This document shows, one piece after another, positions 1-13,650 of a DNA stretch of 64,000 bases. The position numbers and the translations under genes are program-made. Numbering within the stretch: position 1 is the first letter of the stretch; every line of letters starts with the position of its first letter. Source of the stretch: Chionis minor (taxonomy: Eukaryota > Chordata > Aves > Charadriiformes > Chionididae); NCBI GenBank assembly GCA_013398295.1, contig VZSF01001376.1:91219-155218 (forward strand), read 5' to 3'. A model generated the notes under the pieces. That model saw nothing but the letters and a program-made list of their open reading frames with translations, was not told where the DNA came from and ran no database searches.

Positions 1-221
1 ACCCTGCGGCAGGAGACAAGCCGAAGCCCTTTAGCAGAAAGACTGGTGTAAATCCATCACTGTAAAACCAAAAATCCATCTTTTTGGTATCTGTGAATTA
101 CCTGAGAAGCCGTGGAGCTGCAGAAATTTAAGGACAGTAAAAGCTCAAGGTCATTTACAGCCTTGACCTGGGTAAGGAGGCTGGTTGGCACCTCCAGCTC
201 AGGATTTCACATTAAGTTGTC
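1..221. other. Left-edge flank, no gene seen
   Basis: This short stretch precedes the first recognisable CR1 sequence. It shows no clear coding potential of its own. The part from about 160 onward could be a diverged continuation of the CR1 element, because short words such as those around 190-215 resemble the region upstream of the CR1 polymerase C-terminus. I could not anchor the boundary, so I start the element at about 222. Confidence 0.4.
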
Positions 222-987
222 ACGGAGGCTTGTGAGGTTCAACAAGGCCAAGTGCAAGGTCCTGCACCTGGGTTGGGGTGATCCCAAGCACAAATCCAGG
301 CTGGGCAGGGAACGGCTGGAGAGCAGCCCCCAGGAGAGGGATTGGGGGTGCTGGTGGGGGAGGAGAAGCTCACCAGGAGCCAGCACCGTGCGCTGGCAGC
401 CCAGAACCCCCCCGGCCCCTGGGCTGCATCCCCACAGCGGGGGCAGCAGGGCCGGGGGGGGATTCTGCCCCTCTGCTCCGCTCGGGGGAGACCCCACCTG
501 GAATCCTGGGTCCAGCTCCGGGGGTCCCAACAGCAGAAGGACACGGAGCTGGTGGAGATGGTCCAGAGGAAACCCCGGAGATGCTGGGAGGGCTGGAGCC
601 CCTCTGCTGGGAGGACAGGCTGGTAGAGCTGGGGGGGTTCAGCCGGGAGAAGAGAAGGCTCCAGGGAGACCTTCTGGTCCCTAAAGAGGCTCCAGGAAAG
701 CTGGGGAGGGACTCTGGATCAGGAGCCATAGGACGAGGATTTAAACTGGAAGCGGGGAGATTTAGATGAGATCTCAGGAGGAAATTTTCCACTCGGAGGG
801 TGGTGAGCCCCTGGCCGGGGTTGCCCAGAGAAGCTGTGGCTGCCCCATCCCTGGAGGTTCAAGGCCAGGTTGGACGGGGCTTGGAGCAACCTGGCGTGGT
901 GGGAGGTGTCCCTACCCAGGGCAGGGGGTGGCACTGGATGGGCTTTGAGGTCCCTTCCAACCCAAACCCTTCTGCGATTCTAGGATT
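222..987 (+). mobile_element. CR1 LINE fragment, 5'-truncated (type A 3' end)
   Basis: This is the longest CR1 copy in the window. It encodes the end of the CR1 ORF2 polyprotein, which in full-length elements carries endonuclease and reverse transcriptase and drives target-primed retrotransposition. The words [12 protein letters not shown] are readable at 238-273. Later pieces such as [25 protein letters not shown] and FKLEAGRFR follow in shifted frames, so the frame is broken and the copy is dead. The reverse transcriptase core is absent through 5' truncation. The 3' end has the typical CCCTTCCAACCCAAAC followed by a degenerate ATTCTAGGATT remnant. The native stop context GGTCTAGTGG is mutated here to GGCGTGGTGG. 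The GC-rich body stands out from the AT-rich surroundings. Opposite-strand open frames are shadows. Confidence 0.93.
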
Positions 988-3900
988 TTAATAGTTGCAA
1001 CTCTGTATTGTTAGAAGCCTGAAGAGAAATATTCATCAGTGTGTTCCAGCATGTGCTTCAGTAATTAGCTTTGCTAGCCAGGATAAAGCGTGAAAACAGA
1101 GGGGCTGGACTGCCTGTAATTTTAATTTCAAGGTTATTTTTATTCTCAGGCCAACTAACCGGCCGCTGAAGGAGTTCTCAGCTATTTGAAGTTTGCATTA
1201 TGTCGTATCACCTTTCAAATTTACAGTGTTATTTGACACTTTTAGATGTATAAAGTGTATCTAATCCCAAACCTTCTCATGGAGGAAAACACCAGGTCTG
1301 CTTATGGAAGAGCATCAGCATCTCGGTATTACACAGTTCTCTATTTAAGACTCAACATTTTCAAGGCTCATCTAAAATTATTTGCTTCCTAAAAGTTTTC
1401 AACTCTAAGAAAAAGGGGGGGGGGAGGGGAAGCATATTGTTGGAGTGTTTCTCTCGCTGACACGGATTTGAGATTTCTGCCTTCCCATTTTCTGGTTGGG
1501 ATGAGAGCACGGATTCGTCCAGTGGCCACACGTCCATTGCTCCTTTCCGTGAGCTTTGCCTGGGTGACTGTGTCCTTCCGGCTGGTCTCTCCTTCCTGGT
1601 TTGGTGTGGAACCTGCTCAGTTTTCCTGCCCGGAGCCAGCTGTGCTAGCACATGTTCTACATTGGATTTAGGAAACAAGAAGAAAGCCGACCCACTGCTG
1701 GTCAGAAATGGTTGCTCGTAACATCAAGGACATTAGTCTCCAAAGCAAGTTTAATTTCAAGATTTCTTGGGGTTTTTTCCGAGAAAATGTGAGTTACGTG
1801 GACAAATTCCTTTTCCTTTCCTCCAAGAAAACCTTGGTTTAAATTTTACTGATTGCCATGTGGCTGTGCTTTGCTTACTTTGACAAAGGCAAGGTTCTTC
1901 CCCCAACTTTATTTGAAGTTGAAGACTAGCTCAGATCTTAACAGAATGGGGTTGCAGCTGGTTTCGGCTGGCTCAGGGAGCTGCAGACTTCCATGGTTCA
2001 TGGTTTCCCCCTGTGTCCCACGTTTGGCCCCTGCTTTGGGGTGCAGGAGCACGAATTACAAACTCCCGCTGACATCTGCAGAAGGCAGTAGCTGTGGCTC
2101 GTGGTAGAGGTCACTGGTGGGACAGGAGGTTTGTATTGTGTCCTCTTTTCCTGCTGCCACTCATGTACTTTTTATAGGCATTAAATGTTAAAATAAAAAT
2201 GATTGTATATTATAAGCACTTCCTTTGATGAAGTATACAAACGTCCTTTGAAACAAAGCGAACTAATTCCACGACTGATCTAGATTAAACATTCCACTGG
2301 AGCAGCTTTATGTTAGGACTTGATTCATTTGCATCCCAGCTGTAACTGCCATTTTCGCTGATTTTCCTGTTAACAAAGGCCAGATGATAGCTCCCAGGCG
2401 AGCCTGAGGTGAGCCTACCGACTGTGTTAACCTTAGAAGGGCTGCACTTCTTAAATGGCTGCACACAGAACCTAATTCTTGTAGGTGTACCAATAATGAA
2501 ATACTTTCTGAAGACCCTCGTAACCTAATTTTGAACAATATTAAGATAAACATACTGTCGGTTTATTTTCTAAATGCATACTCGGTTATTTCTTCTCGTG
2601 GTTCAACATACCTTTTATTCATTCTTAGTATCTGTACTGGGTCTCATGGGACGGAATTAATTTTCTTCGTAGCAGCTCATACGGTGCGCCGGTTTAGATT
2701 TGTGACCAAACCGGCGTTGATAACACCGATATTTTTGCTATTGCTTATCGCTTCTCCGTTTCTCACTCTGCCTCCCCAGGAAGCAGGCTGGTGGTGGGCA
2801 AGAGGTTGGGAGGGGACAGCTGACCCAACTGACCAAAGGGACGTTCCATGCCGTATAACGTCACGCTCGGCAATAAAACCGGCAGCGGGGAGTTTTTCCA
2901 AGGTAGCCTTTGCTGGGGGATTGGCTGGGCATCGGTCTGCTGGTGGGAGGTGGTGAGTGACTGCCTCTGCGTCGCTTGGCTTTTTGTTTGTTTGGGTTTT
3001 CTTCACTTCTTAAGCTGTCTTTATCTCAACCCTCGGGTTTTTTCTTGCTTTTGCCCCCATCTCCCCCCTCTCACCAGGAGGGAATAAGTAAGCAACTGGG
3101 TAGGGGTGTAGCTGCCAGCTGGGGTCAACCCAGCATAGTATTATCTGTCAAAACCTTCTGCTTTCCATTTTTGTAAGGTTGCTAGAATTTTGACATTACA
3201 TTGTAGCCTAGAATTTATAGATTTATGTACTTTGTACAGAGGGAGAAAGAGCCCAGCTATAGCAACTAATGCAAACTCTCTTTTCTTGTGCCAAATCCGA
3301 AATCCCTTGATATGGGAAATTTCTTCACGTGGGTAGACAGAAGCAGTGTCAGCTGCAAAAACAATGAAAGCTTTTGAACAAACTGGAGACCTCCACAGAA
3401 ACTTCACTCTGTTTAGGTGAAAATTGTTATCTGCCAACCGAAATATACATTGGGTATACTTTATTTCTTCATTAATGACTATACATACGTGTAAGCCAAG
3501 ATTAATTCTACTAGTCAGTTGGTTTGGATTTAGTGTAAAACAAACACAGAAACTAGTCGCGGTGCCTGTGCTTTCACATTACGTTAAGTCAGTCAAACAC
3601 TTCTAAACTTTAAAACAATGTAATCTTAAACGAGAGGTGTTTGAAATGCTAATCCAAATGCATCCTTGGTTCTTGATCTCTCTGCTGCAGGGTTCAAAGG
3701 AAAATGTAACGTAATAAGAAAAATGGGTCATTGTACAGGTAAGCAAAAGTGGTAACTTTGGGGGAACCTCCAAAGAATTCAGGTTAGAGCAGGACCTTCT
3801 AAACTCCGGTATGTATATCACTAAATGTATTGATGTGAAATGTGGCAAGGTGCAGAGTTGAGAGTGTCAACTGCTAATCTTGGTAGTTGTTGCAAATGCA

Positions 3901-6900
3901 GCTCCCGCTGCTACTACTGGAAGAGTTTTGTCAACTCCTGAATGGGCAAATAAGAGTACAAAATACATCCAATAAAGTCAAATTAAATAGCAAATAGCTC
4001 TGTGAGAATGAGAGGCATTAAAAAGAAACAAACAAGAAACAATATTCCAAAACCCTAAAACTAATTAGTGGGGCTCGAGCTGTATTTCTGTAACTTAAGG
4101 GGTTTGTAGAAAAAGTAAACCTGTAACAATGAAAGACGAAAAATACCCATCACGATGATGATGTACCAAAAGCAGAGGTAATGCACTTGTTCTCTCTATC
4201 GACCTTCTACTGTTTACAAAAAAATTCATTCAATCAGTGGAATAATTACACCTGTGATTAATGGTAATCAGCCAAAGCTTCACTCAGGCTTTTCAGAGCA
4301 CCAGGTGGTGCCTTTAGCTGGTACTTTCAGGTCATCCCTTGTGCAAACTCCTCTGCAGACACACGCTGGTCAGCTGGGATCAGACACCTGAAGTCTATAA
4401 AGAAGGAGCTTTAAAATGCCTTTCCTTTCCAGCGGCTGGAAGGAGGAAGTTTAAAGGTAGGGTTTTTTTCCCCCCTACTTCAAAATGTGTAGTGTTCTCC
4501 TAGAGACCAAAAAGCTACAGGTTATCTACTGAAAACCATATACTTTTTTAATTTTCTTCTCATATATGATAGACAGTTCTGTAGATTGGCAGAAATTAGA
4601 AAATGTTAAGCCTAAGGATACAAAGTGTTGGAACTTCACTGGTTTAATAAGTGTACCAATGTGCTGCTCCTGTTTTCTTGCTTCTGTTTTGCTTGTTTCC
4701 TAATCTTTATGAAAATCTGAGCAATATTAGCTGTTGTCTGAGACTCTGGTTTGGTTACTTTTTCTTTAGAGCATTTTTTTGGTCACTTCTTTAAGCAAAA
4801 TGCTATGAAAAATTGTCTTCAAGTGTGTTTAAGATTTTTCTTACTCACTACAATAAATAGGAAAGAAAAATAAGAGTGCAAATGCTTATGCCCTCCCCCA
4901 GAACATAATTTTCACATGCATTGCTTCAGTTATTGTGATAATGTAACTAACATTTGCAGTTTTGGTGTTTATTGGATATTATCCGATTTAGAATTATGCT
5001 TATAACACTTAATAATTCTGAGATGTAGTTGGTTTTTCCACCAGAGGATGAGTTTGGGTAGGTTGTCTCCTGTCTTTTTTTGCTCTTGGCTGTGTTCTAC
5101 TCCTACTTGCTTTGTTGTAGCTCTCTCCACCCAAATCACTTAATAGTTCTGTGTTAGGGACAAGCCCCACAAATATTATGGTGGTAAAGCTGAGATTTGG
5201 CAGGACAGAAGTGAATGGGTAAGAGCTTGTCAAGTCTGATAACTTAATCAGGTACCTTGCCATTGGAAGAGTTTGTTTAACCATCAGCATCAGTAGAAAG
5301 AAATACAATCTGAGAAAATTCTTGTAAAAAAACAAAAAAATGTATTTACATTAAGGAAGAGGAGAGTGAAATCCAATCCATTTGTAAATAGAAACGAGGT
5401 ACACTCCGCAAAACGTTGACGTGGTAGTTTTTTTTTTATATCCTGAAAGAAGGAAAGATGCACTTTGCTATGGTTTAACTCAAGGAATTAGAAAAATCTC
5501 ACATTAGCTTTTAGAAGAGTCTTTGGATTTGCCAAATTGCAGGTTTAAGGTACTAATAGAACAAGTGCATTCTTTCATAGGTTACATAAGTGCATGCACA
5601 CACACATATATATATGTGCATTGCAGCTGTAGAACCTATAATGTGCTAAAAGACCCAACCTAATAGTATTTGGTTAAAAAATTTGCCAGTTCTTTCTGCA
5701 TTATTCACAGTTATTTGTATGCAGGCAAAAATCTCTGAATGTATGTAATGTTGGTATGTAAATGTATAGCAAAATATAATGATCAAGGTTATAGTAAAAT
5801 GGATTTTAAATATGTTATAAAAAAGAAGCCTACATCATCTTGTTAAGTTGGTTTTTTTCAGTTTAGGGCACACATTTTGGAAGATGGAGATTTTGATGGT
5901 TTAGCAATTGGAACACTAGGCACAGGTGGTGAATTTGTGTAATCTAGAGAAAAAAAATCTGCCTTTTAGCTTTCAGCTGGTGAGAAGATAATTAATGCAG
6001 GAGTGACACTCCTACATTACTTCAAGTAATATTTGAAGGAGTACATAAAGTTAATTAAAATGTGAAAAATTACTCATCTGTTTGTTATTATGTTTCTGTT
6101 TCTACACTGATTTATTTTTTATTGATTGTATTTTTCCTTTCTTTCCATGTGAGTTGTTCTCCTAACTTTATATTTACTTGGTTTCCAGATTTAAAAAAAA
6201 AATAGCTGGCTTTTTCCCAATTAATTTTATTTTTTTCCTAGATCTTCTTATACTACAAGTTAGAAGTCTGCAAAAATCTACACTATGAAGCATATTTGTA
6301 AGTGACATAATGCAAATCACTTCCACACATTTCAGAACCAGGTTCCCTGGCACTCATATGTGATTTAATGCCACACATCCCATTTGTAATTTTTCGACTA
6401 AACTCCAGCAGAATAGGATTTGCGCTATGTAATCAAATACTTGACCATATAAAACTTTATTATGGTGTGCCCACGTAACCTTGTGATCTAATTAAAGGAA
6501 AATTATTACTTCCCAAGGTGTAGAAATGTGCTTTGATTTCCACCCACCCCTTTCATCTTTTTTTAAGCTGGATGCAGCCTCTCATTATATTTAACTGAAT
6601 ACGCAGAAAGTGTACTAGAACATCATCTGGTTCTAACCTGCAGGTTTCATAGCACAATGGTGAGGACAGTAGGGTTTCAATTTCATTTGTGTTGTCACGT
6701 TGACGGATTAGCCAGTGCTTGTCAGGGGTTACGTGCCAAGTGATGTCTCTTGAATCTGATTCCAAAGAAAACAGCAGGCTTTCCAACCGATGAAAGCTTG
6801 CAGGGGCTCTTTCTGGTTGTTAGAAATAATAGATGACTGAAAAACTTGGGCGCATAAAAATGTACGCAGTCTGTATTCAGTGTAGCTTACATATTGGGAG

Positions 6901-7021
6901 GAGCATTTGCAATAGCTTAGTATGATGTCTTGATTTCATTAGAAAAAAATTCTCTAACTATTAAAATCAATCTTCTGAAAAACAACTCTCCAATACGGTA
7001 CTTGAGGTAGAAAGTATTTTT
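988..7021. other. Unique AT-rich non-coding stretch
   Basis: I see no supportable gene here. Open frames up to 141 codons exist (for example 2531-2956 on the plus strand), but they have no recognisable motif and no exon-like borders. A G10 run followed by A and G4 lies at 1415-1429. A short CA/TA tract lies near 5598-5620. Most of 3900-6540 is AT-rich with scattered A and T runs. The stretch 4230-4280 contains several TAAT-type words, as in homeodomain-rich enhancers, but nothing decisive. Confidence 0.6.
1415..1429 (+). repeat. G-rich homopolymer run
   Basis: Ten consecutive G residues are followed by A and four more G residues, directly after a purine-rich AAGAAAAA leader. It is a simple-sequence tract and could stack as a quadruplex only by intermolecular or slipped pairing. 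Length polymorphism and assembly errors are likely here. Confidence 0.85.
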
Positions 7022-7391
7022 CGTAGAATCCCCCAGGTTGGAAGGGACTTTAAGATCACCAAGTCCAACTGTTAACCCAGCACTGCCAAACCCACCCCTA
7101 CCCCATGTCCCTCAGCACCACGTCTGCCCGGCTGGGAAACACCTCCAGGGATGGGGACCCCACCACTGCCCTGGGCAGCCTCTGCCAGTGCTTGATGACT
7201 CTTTTGGTGGAGAAATTTTTCCTGATATCTGCCCTAAACCTCCCTTGGTGCAACTTGAGGTCATCTCCTCTTGTCTTACCACTTCTTCCTTAGGAGAAGA
7301 GTCCAACCCCCCCTGCCTAAACCCTCCTCTCAGGCAGTTGTAGAGAGCGAGAAGGTCTCCCCTCAGCCTCCTTTTCTCCACACTAAACCTG
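7022..7391 (-). mobile_element. CR1 LINE fragment, 5'-truncated (type C 3' end)
   Basis: This CR1 copy is in reverse orientation. Its 3' end lies at the left, beginning TAGAATCCCCCAGGTTGGAA, and it continues through the block CCATGTCCCTCAGCACCACG shared with the copy at 31680-31878. That block separates this type from the copies with a CCTGCCCTGGGCAGGGACA block. On the minus strand it encodes broken remnants of the ORF2 C-terminus, including QISGKISPPK-like and EKRRLRGDLL words, the latter being the conserved segment upstream of the C-terminus. Only the last few hundred bases of the element remain. The frame is interrupted and the copy is immobile. Confidence 0.9.
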
Positions 7392-10300
7392 TTTCAGAGC
7401 CCTTTGAAGGAAATATCTCTGAAAGATTTTTTTTGGTGGGTTTGTTTTTGTCATAGAAGTAGGGGCACGTTGCATTTACAGCCTGTTTGCACCGTCAATA
7501 CGTAGGTTAGAAGTTACAGCCTCTCTAATGGGGATTACATTAGAACTGTTAGATCAACCTTTTGGTCCTGAAGTCTGTGGTTTTGGCCATTCTAGACTCA
7601 CTCCTGTGCTTGGAAAAAAGAACAAACGCAAGAGCATGAGAAAGTAAAGAAAGAACTAAAGAAGTTGTCAGTATTGGTGGATGGAAGGAGTATTAGTGGA
7701 AGGTGCAAGATCTGTAAAGAAAGGTGTGGACTCGCAGGAACCCCATGCAATTTCTGGTATCTGCTATTGTGACTATTTCTGATAGCCAAACTCATTTAAA
7801 GTTTCTTTACCTTATACTGCAAAGTGCTGTGGTGTGTATATTTAGGGCAATTACCTCAACACATAGTTGAACTCTCTCAAGTAAGTGAGAGAAGTGGGGC
7901 AGACCACAACAAAAGGTGGACAACTGTGATGTCTAATAAACTGGATGTTCATACCCATCAAAACATACCCTTTTTTTACTCTGCCAAGTTTTACCTCAGT
8001 AACATTCAGTCTCATTCACACAATTTTACCACCATTCTGTAGAGAAAAAGATTTCCTTTAACTGGGTTAGAAATGACAAATTTAGATTAGATGTAATCTT
8101 GTTCTCCCGCAGTGAAATAAAATGGACGTATCACAAAAATATCCCTGAAACTTGTACAGTTGCACTTACAGAAATGCATTTTATCTGTTCCTCTCTTAAA
8201 ACTGATGAAAGTTTTCATGATTTATGTCTTGGAGCTTTGATTCCAGTGCTTTGTCTTTGACAACTGGACTTTTTAGATGAGATTAATTGTTCAGGTACAG
8301 ACGATGACAAGAAGTATGAAATTAGAATTAGGCAAATTGAAATTAGGCAAATTAGAAACTTTGCTTCAGGTATTTTCAGTCTTTACACGACACATTCAGT
8401 CTTTGCATGACATGTTTACTTCCCTGTTCAGTCACTTCATACCCTTGATAAAGAATAGGTCTTCAAATAGGAGCTATCCATCATAAACCATGGCAAATCC
8501 ACATGCAGTTGTCTGATTTTGTTAAAATTATATGGTGATAAAGGGTCAGGCTATTCATGATACTGTAGGGAAAGCTTGAGGGATGATTGTTATTTTGTCA
8601 TATAATGTCAAAAAACAAGCTCCAAATGTGAGAAGCAGCTGAATGCAAACTAATGTCGAAGCGATAACCCAGTATGACATTCTGGCATATTCCAAAATGT
8701 TTTGTGGTTTCATGGTGTTCAGTGCGTATCGTGCAATAATGTGTCTGACTAATGTGCTAGACGCTGCCATTTAGAAAGGATTCCATTTTAATTAGCTATA
8801 GTAATTTGCTATGAAATTATTTAAACAGATTGTAGCAGCCTGGCTTGACTCTGACTGTTGGAGGTAGTAAGAGCATTCTGGCTTTTCTATAAGAGGAAAA
8901 CCCATTATTTTTAGTTTGGAACACGTTCAAGTTCAACTATTCATGAGAAGAGTGCACTATTCTGTGGGCTCCAGGAGACATCACAATGAGAAGGGGCGTT
9001 GGGAAAACTCAAAATTGGTCCACCAGTGCCAAATGAGGTACCAGTGCAGCATGTTACTGAAAGATCTGCAAATAAGTTGGCATTTATTAAGGAGCCTACT
9101 GATAATAATTTTATTAATGTTGTGAGACTCTTCTGCTCAGAACTATTTATTTCTTCTTTGTGTGTATTTTTTGTGTATTCACTGTAAAAAAAAAAAATGA
9201 CCCCGAAGAATTGGTGTTGGTTCCATAATTCCAGTCATGGGGCTTACAGAAGAGTAAGTTAAAATTATTTTAATCAAATCGAAGAGGTTTAGGTTAGGCT
9301 TATAGCTAGGTAGGATTTGTATGGCCATAACAACATACTCCTGCTTTAGTCCTTTTGATATCTGGACTCCTCTCTGCTGCCATTGTTGCTCCAGCAGCAA
9401 CTACAGAACAGTGAGGAGGAGATGTAAAAATGACTCGTCATGATGGTTTTTTGTTTCATATCTGGTGTCCTGGTGGCACAATATGACTGAAGGTGGCCAC
9501 TTCCCAGACCAGCTTGCCCTCTGTAAGATTTACAGCCCTCCTCGCCTTTATCTGGGGCTTGGCTCTTCCTTCGTGGTGCTCCAGAAGTAAAAGCTGATGC
9601 TTCAAAGTGGAGACCTGCCAGGACTTAGGGACGGAGAAGCTTTGAAAGCATTGATTTGTCTCAGAGTCAAATAGAAATGGCATGTGATCCTTTTTTCTTT
9701 CTCTGCTGGGCCATCAGACCAAGTGATTTTTGCATCTTTTGGTAGCCCAATATGTATCTCTGCACTGCCTTTCAGCCCCTTACTGGCCAAAATAGGCAGC
9801 AGAAACAGTTTCCAAATGAAAGCCAAAAAGTGCTTTGGTCACAGGAATGTAATGACAGTTGGTTCAATTAAAAAAAAACAAAAAAAACCCCAAAACAAAA
9901 CAAAAAGGGGGGGTGTGTGTGCAAAATAGCTGGTTCCCTTCTGAAACATGCCAAGAAAATGCTGATAGACTGTTTTAGAAAGGGATGTGATGAAGTTCTA
10001 AAACTTCATAGCCACGCGAATTATAGGAGCTTAGAGAAGCTGATGCTTTTATGAGTTCAACTGATAAAAAATTACCTTTTACTTTCTCCCAACTTTTTGG
10101 CACAAAAGTCTCTATTCATACTCCAAGATGAGTTTGTAAATTTCAATTTAAGAGGGAGTTGGGAGCAATTGCTCTGGGGTGAGTTATGGTAGTCGGGCAG
10201 AGAAGCCGAGAGAAAATAGCACTGAGCATGTGAGAGTCTTTCTAAGAGGAGGGGGCACGAGCCATTTACCCCTGAAACCAGGTGCAGGGAGCTTAATGCT

Positions 10301-13080
10301 TAGAGAAGTGAGGAAATAATGAGAGGTGATATATGAGGACATTCATATCGGACACTGTGTACTTTTCCTGTTCAGTCCCTGGTGATTCTGTATGGTAAGG
10401 CGAATATTCAGAACTGAGATATCAATGTTTCCTACTCGCATTAGAACTGAACTTGATGCTAGGAGTTTCGGCAAGTGCATAACGACAACGCTGAAATTTG
10501 TTTTCTCCGAAATCTTAACGTAATTCTGTCAAATACTCTATTTTTAAGTGGATGGTTATAGCGAAGTGTTGTTTGTCCTGTGAGCTTTAGGTTCTTCTTT
10601 TATCCTTGTGAAAATATGGACTTGGATGGTGAAAAGAACAGAGAAGACGATGAAGTTGCTTTTTGTTAATTAAACCAATATTATGTTGTAAATCGCCTTC
10701 ACCCAGTGAAACATTCTGGTGCTGGTGCTTGTAACATAGACTATGGTGGGGGCTTCTTTTTGGAATATCTAAATATAGTGTAACTTATTAAAATGGTATC
10801 TTTTCTAGGTGAACTTTTGGGACTATATGTAGTCATGAAAGTTTATTTCTAAATCAATATAATTTGGTCCGTTTATTGCTTATGTTAATTTTCATAGTAA
10901 AAAAGCTGTGCAGATTTCTGAATAGCCAGTATTCTGTTAAAGCAGAGCTTTCAACTCAGTTCTGCAATTACCTTTCAGCGTCAATCTGCCTCTCTTGTAA
11001 TTAAACTATACTCAAAAAATGAAACACTTGAAACAATTTAAGAAAGGAACTTGCTTGAAATACTTGATGAATGTGAATGTGGTCCAATTTGGCAACTATA
11101 AATAAAGAAACAGTCTTGTAACTGTGTTCCCCCCTCTTCTCCGCTAACTGTGACTAAGAGGGAGTGTTTCTTCTTCACAATAAGAGGAAATCTCATTTGT
11201 TACACAGCAACTTTTAATGTTATCTCTGTAAGCACTGTTTAAAGACAAATTACAATACCAAACACAGATTTAATGGAAAAAACATGTATTGGACATGGGA
11301 AAAATGTATAGTTTGGTCCTACGAAAATCCCTGGGTTTTTTTAAAGTAACCTGTTGTATATTAAAAACAAAAAACTTGAAGAAATTGTTTTCTTTCATGT
11401 CCCCGAAGTGGTTTCAACAGATGTTCCATGTTTCATCTTGTAAGTGATACTTTAAAGCCATCTGTGGTGTTGTAAAGGCTGAGGAGAGTGACAGAAAACT
11501 AAAGCCTTAATTTCAAATTTTGGAAGAGGACCTTGGAACTAGTCCTGGTATCTATATTGGGTTTGCCACTGAGTATAATAAGCCTTGAATGAAACTTTAA
11601 GTCTCCAGTCAGGACATCCAAAACCACATTTAATTTTCTTTAAACTGCCACAGTTAACTAAGAGATGTAATGCTTCTTGATCTCAGTAGTTAACATATTT
11701 TTAATATTATTATTTCCTCACAAAACATGATATTGAGTGACGTGACAAATAGGAGTCAACACAGAAGCTTACTTTTGTAGATGACATGTAATGATGTTTT
11801 AATCTGAATTTCTGATCCCATATGAACCTGTGGAAATACTTGGATAGTCTTTTATAACATACGATCTTTTCAGTCAGCAATTACTAGAAGTAAGATAAAA
11901 TTTTAGGTTGAAAAATAGGCTTGAACTTTGCAATTTTGGTCAGTGAAAATTTGTTTGATTGAATTTAGTGAAGTAAATGGATGGAGAATAAGAGTAACAT
12001 CTCAAACATTGTCTGATCACTGAGGGAAGGTCATCTATCAGAAACAGGATGTACAGAGAGCAGATATTTTGATATTTTTTCTTAATGACAGTATGCTCTA
12101 AATGGTAACAGAAAGATGCATCTAAACATTGCCAGACACTTAGTGCTCTTCTCAGGAAATTGGGTTGCTCTTTGGAGTTTGTGTTAGAAATGTGCAGAAG
12201 GACACATGGTACACAAAACTAGAAAAAGAACGTGAGAAATGGACGTCCCAGGGCGAACCCAAGGAACCTCTACAGAATCAAAATTGATTCATTGCTTTGG
12301 TGACCAGTACACTGTATGTTCATCTGCTTCTGGCAACTGAGTCAGAAGCTCCCTTGATTTTTTTTTTTTTCTTTTTTAAGGAATTTATTCTAAAACAGAA
12401 ATCATAGAGAGACATGAAAAGCAGGCTTTCAAAGCATGTCAACAGTTTGTCTAGTTTATTGTCTTACCCCAAAGTAGTGTCTTTTATATATTTGTCTTCC
12501 CTAAAGAATACTTAAGATCCAGCTGGGCACAGAACTCCAGCATCCCTAGACAATTTGTGCCGGTGTTTTGCTGTTCTTACTCCTAGAAACCATCTTTGTG
12601 GAACTGAAGTCTTGTTGACTAATGTCTTCTTTACACCCTTCTGTAAAATGATACTACAAATTATGGGATCACCCTAAGATCATCCAAATTTTATAAGACT
12701 TCTCAAAGGCAGTTGCTTTTATGTATTTGAAGAATGTTACAGTGGCTAAACAAGGCTTCTTTTTCCAGCTTGTTTCAACTAACTGAAGTTTTTCAGTCTT
12801 AGTTCACAGTGGTTTCACCTGATCATTCTTGTTGCCGGAGAGGAGAACACAGGCCAAAATGATGCCTCTCTGTAAAGCCTACAAAGATTTGTTATCGCTG
12901 TTAGTAGTTCCACACAAGTGAAATATTTGAAAAGCAATAAGGCAGTGAGTCTAGAAGAAAATGAACTTTTTCAAACAAACACTTATTGATACCAGTAGTG
13001 GTGGAAACAGAAAAGTGGTTTGCTGTGTCCTGGCATTGTGTTATGTAGCTAGCCATGATAGTAATATCTGTTCGTAGAGC
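7392..13080. other. Unique AT-rich non-coding stretch
   Basis: No gene is supportable. Simple features include an A-rich to G-rich run near 9869-9920 (A8, A8, C4, then G7 and a short GT tract) and a T13-like run near 12358-12371. A small direct repeat, AAATTAGGCAAATT, occurs twice near 8329-8354. All open frames are short (at most about 81 codons) and carry no recognisable domain. Confidence 0.6.
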
Positions 13081-13650
13081 CGTAGAATGGTTTGGGATGG
13101 AATGGACCTTTAAAGACCATCTAGTCCAACCCCCTGCCATGGGCAGGGACATCTTCAGCTAGATCAGGTTGCTCCAAACCCCATCCAACCTGACCGGGAA
13201 TGTTTCCAAGGATGGGGCATCCACCACCTCTCCAGGCAACCTGGGCCACCACCCTCAGTGTAAAAAATATCTTCCTTGTCTCTAATCTAAATCTCCCCTC
13301 TTCCAGTTTGAAGCCAATATCCATTGTCCTATCACTACATGCCTGTGTAAAAAGTCCCTCTCCAGTTTTCTTTTATTCGCCCTTCAGATACTGGAAGACT
13401 CTAAGGTCTCCCCGGAGCCTTCTCTTCTCCCGGCTGAACCCCCCCAGCTCTCCCAGCCTGTCCTCCCAGCAGAGGGGCTCCAGCCCTCCCAGCATCTCCG
13501 GGGCCTCCTCTGGCCCCGCTCCAACAGCTCCGTGTCCTCCTGCTGTTGGGACCCCCGGAGCTGGACCCAGGATTCCAGGTGGGGGCTCCCCCGAGCGGAG
13601 CAGAGGAGCAGAATCCCCTCCCAGCCCTGCTGCCCCCGCTGTGGGGATGC
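13081..13650 (-). mobile_element. CR1 LINE fragment, 5'-truncated (type A 3' end)
   Basis: This copy is in reverse orientation. The left end begins CGTAGAATGGTTTGGGATGG and the block TAGTCCAACCCCCTGCCATG marks the usual CR1 3' UTR. On the minus strand it encodes FKLEEGRFRLETRKIFFTLR and, further upstream in the element, [20 protein letters not shown] and [12 protein letters not shown], which are parts of the CR1 ORF2 C-terminus. About 95 bp of this segment (near 13410-13505) is almost identical to the copies at 550-680 and 55122-55216. The right (5') end breaks off after GTGGGGATGC. Frames are interrupted and the copy is inactive. Confidence 0.92.

Noticed and set aside
112..792. Several overlapping open frames (up to 190 codons) on both strands in the first kilobase
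   Set aside because: They lie within the GC-rich CR1 fragment. The native ORF2 reading is broken among frames, and the minus-strand frames are shadows.
2531..2956. A 141-codon open frame on the plus strand
   Set aside because: The amino acid pattern looks random and no motif or splice context supports it.
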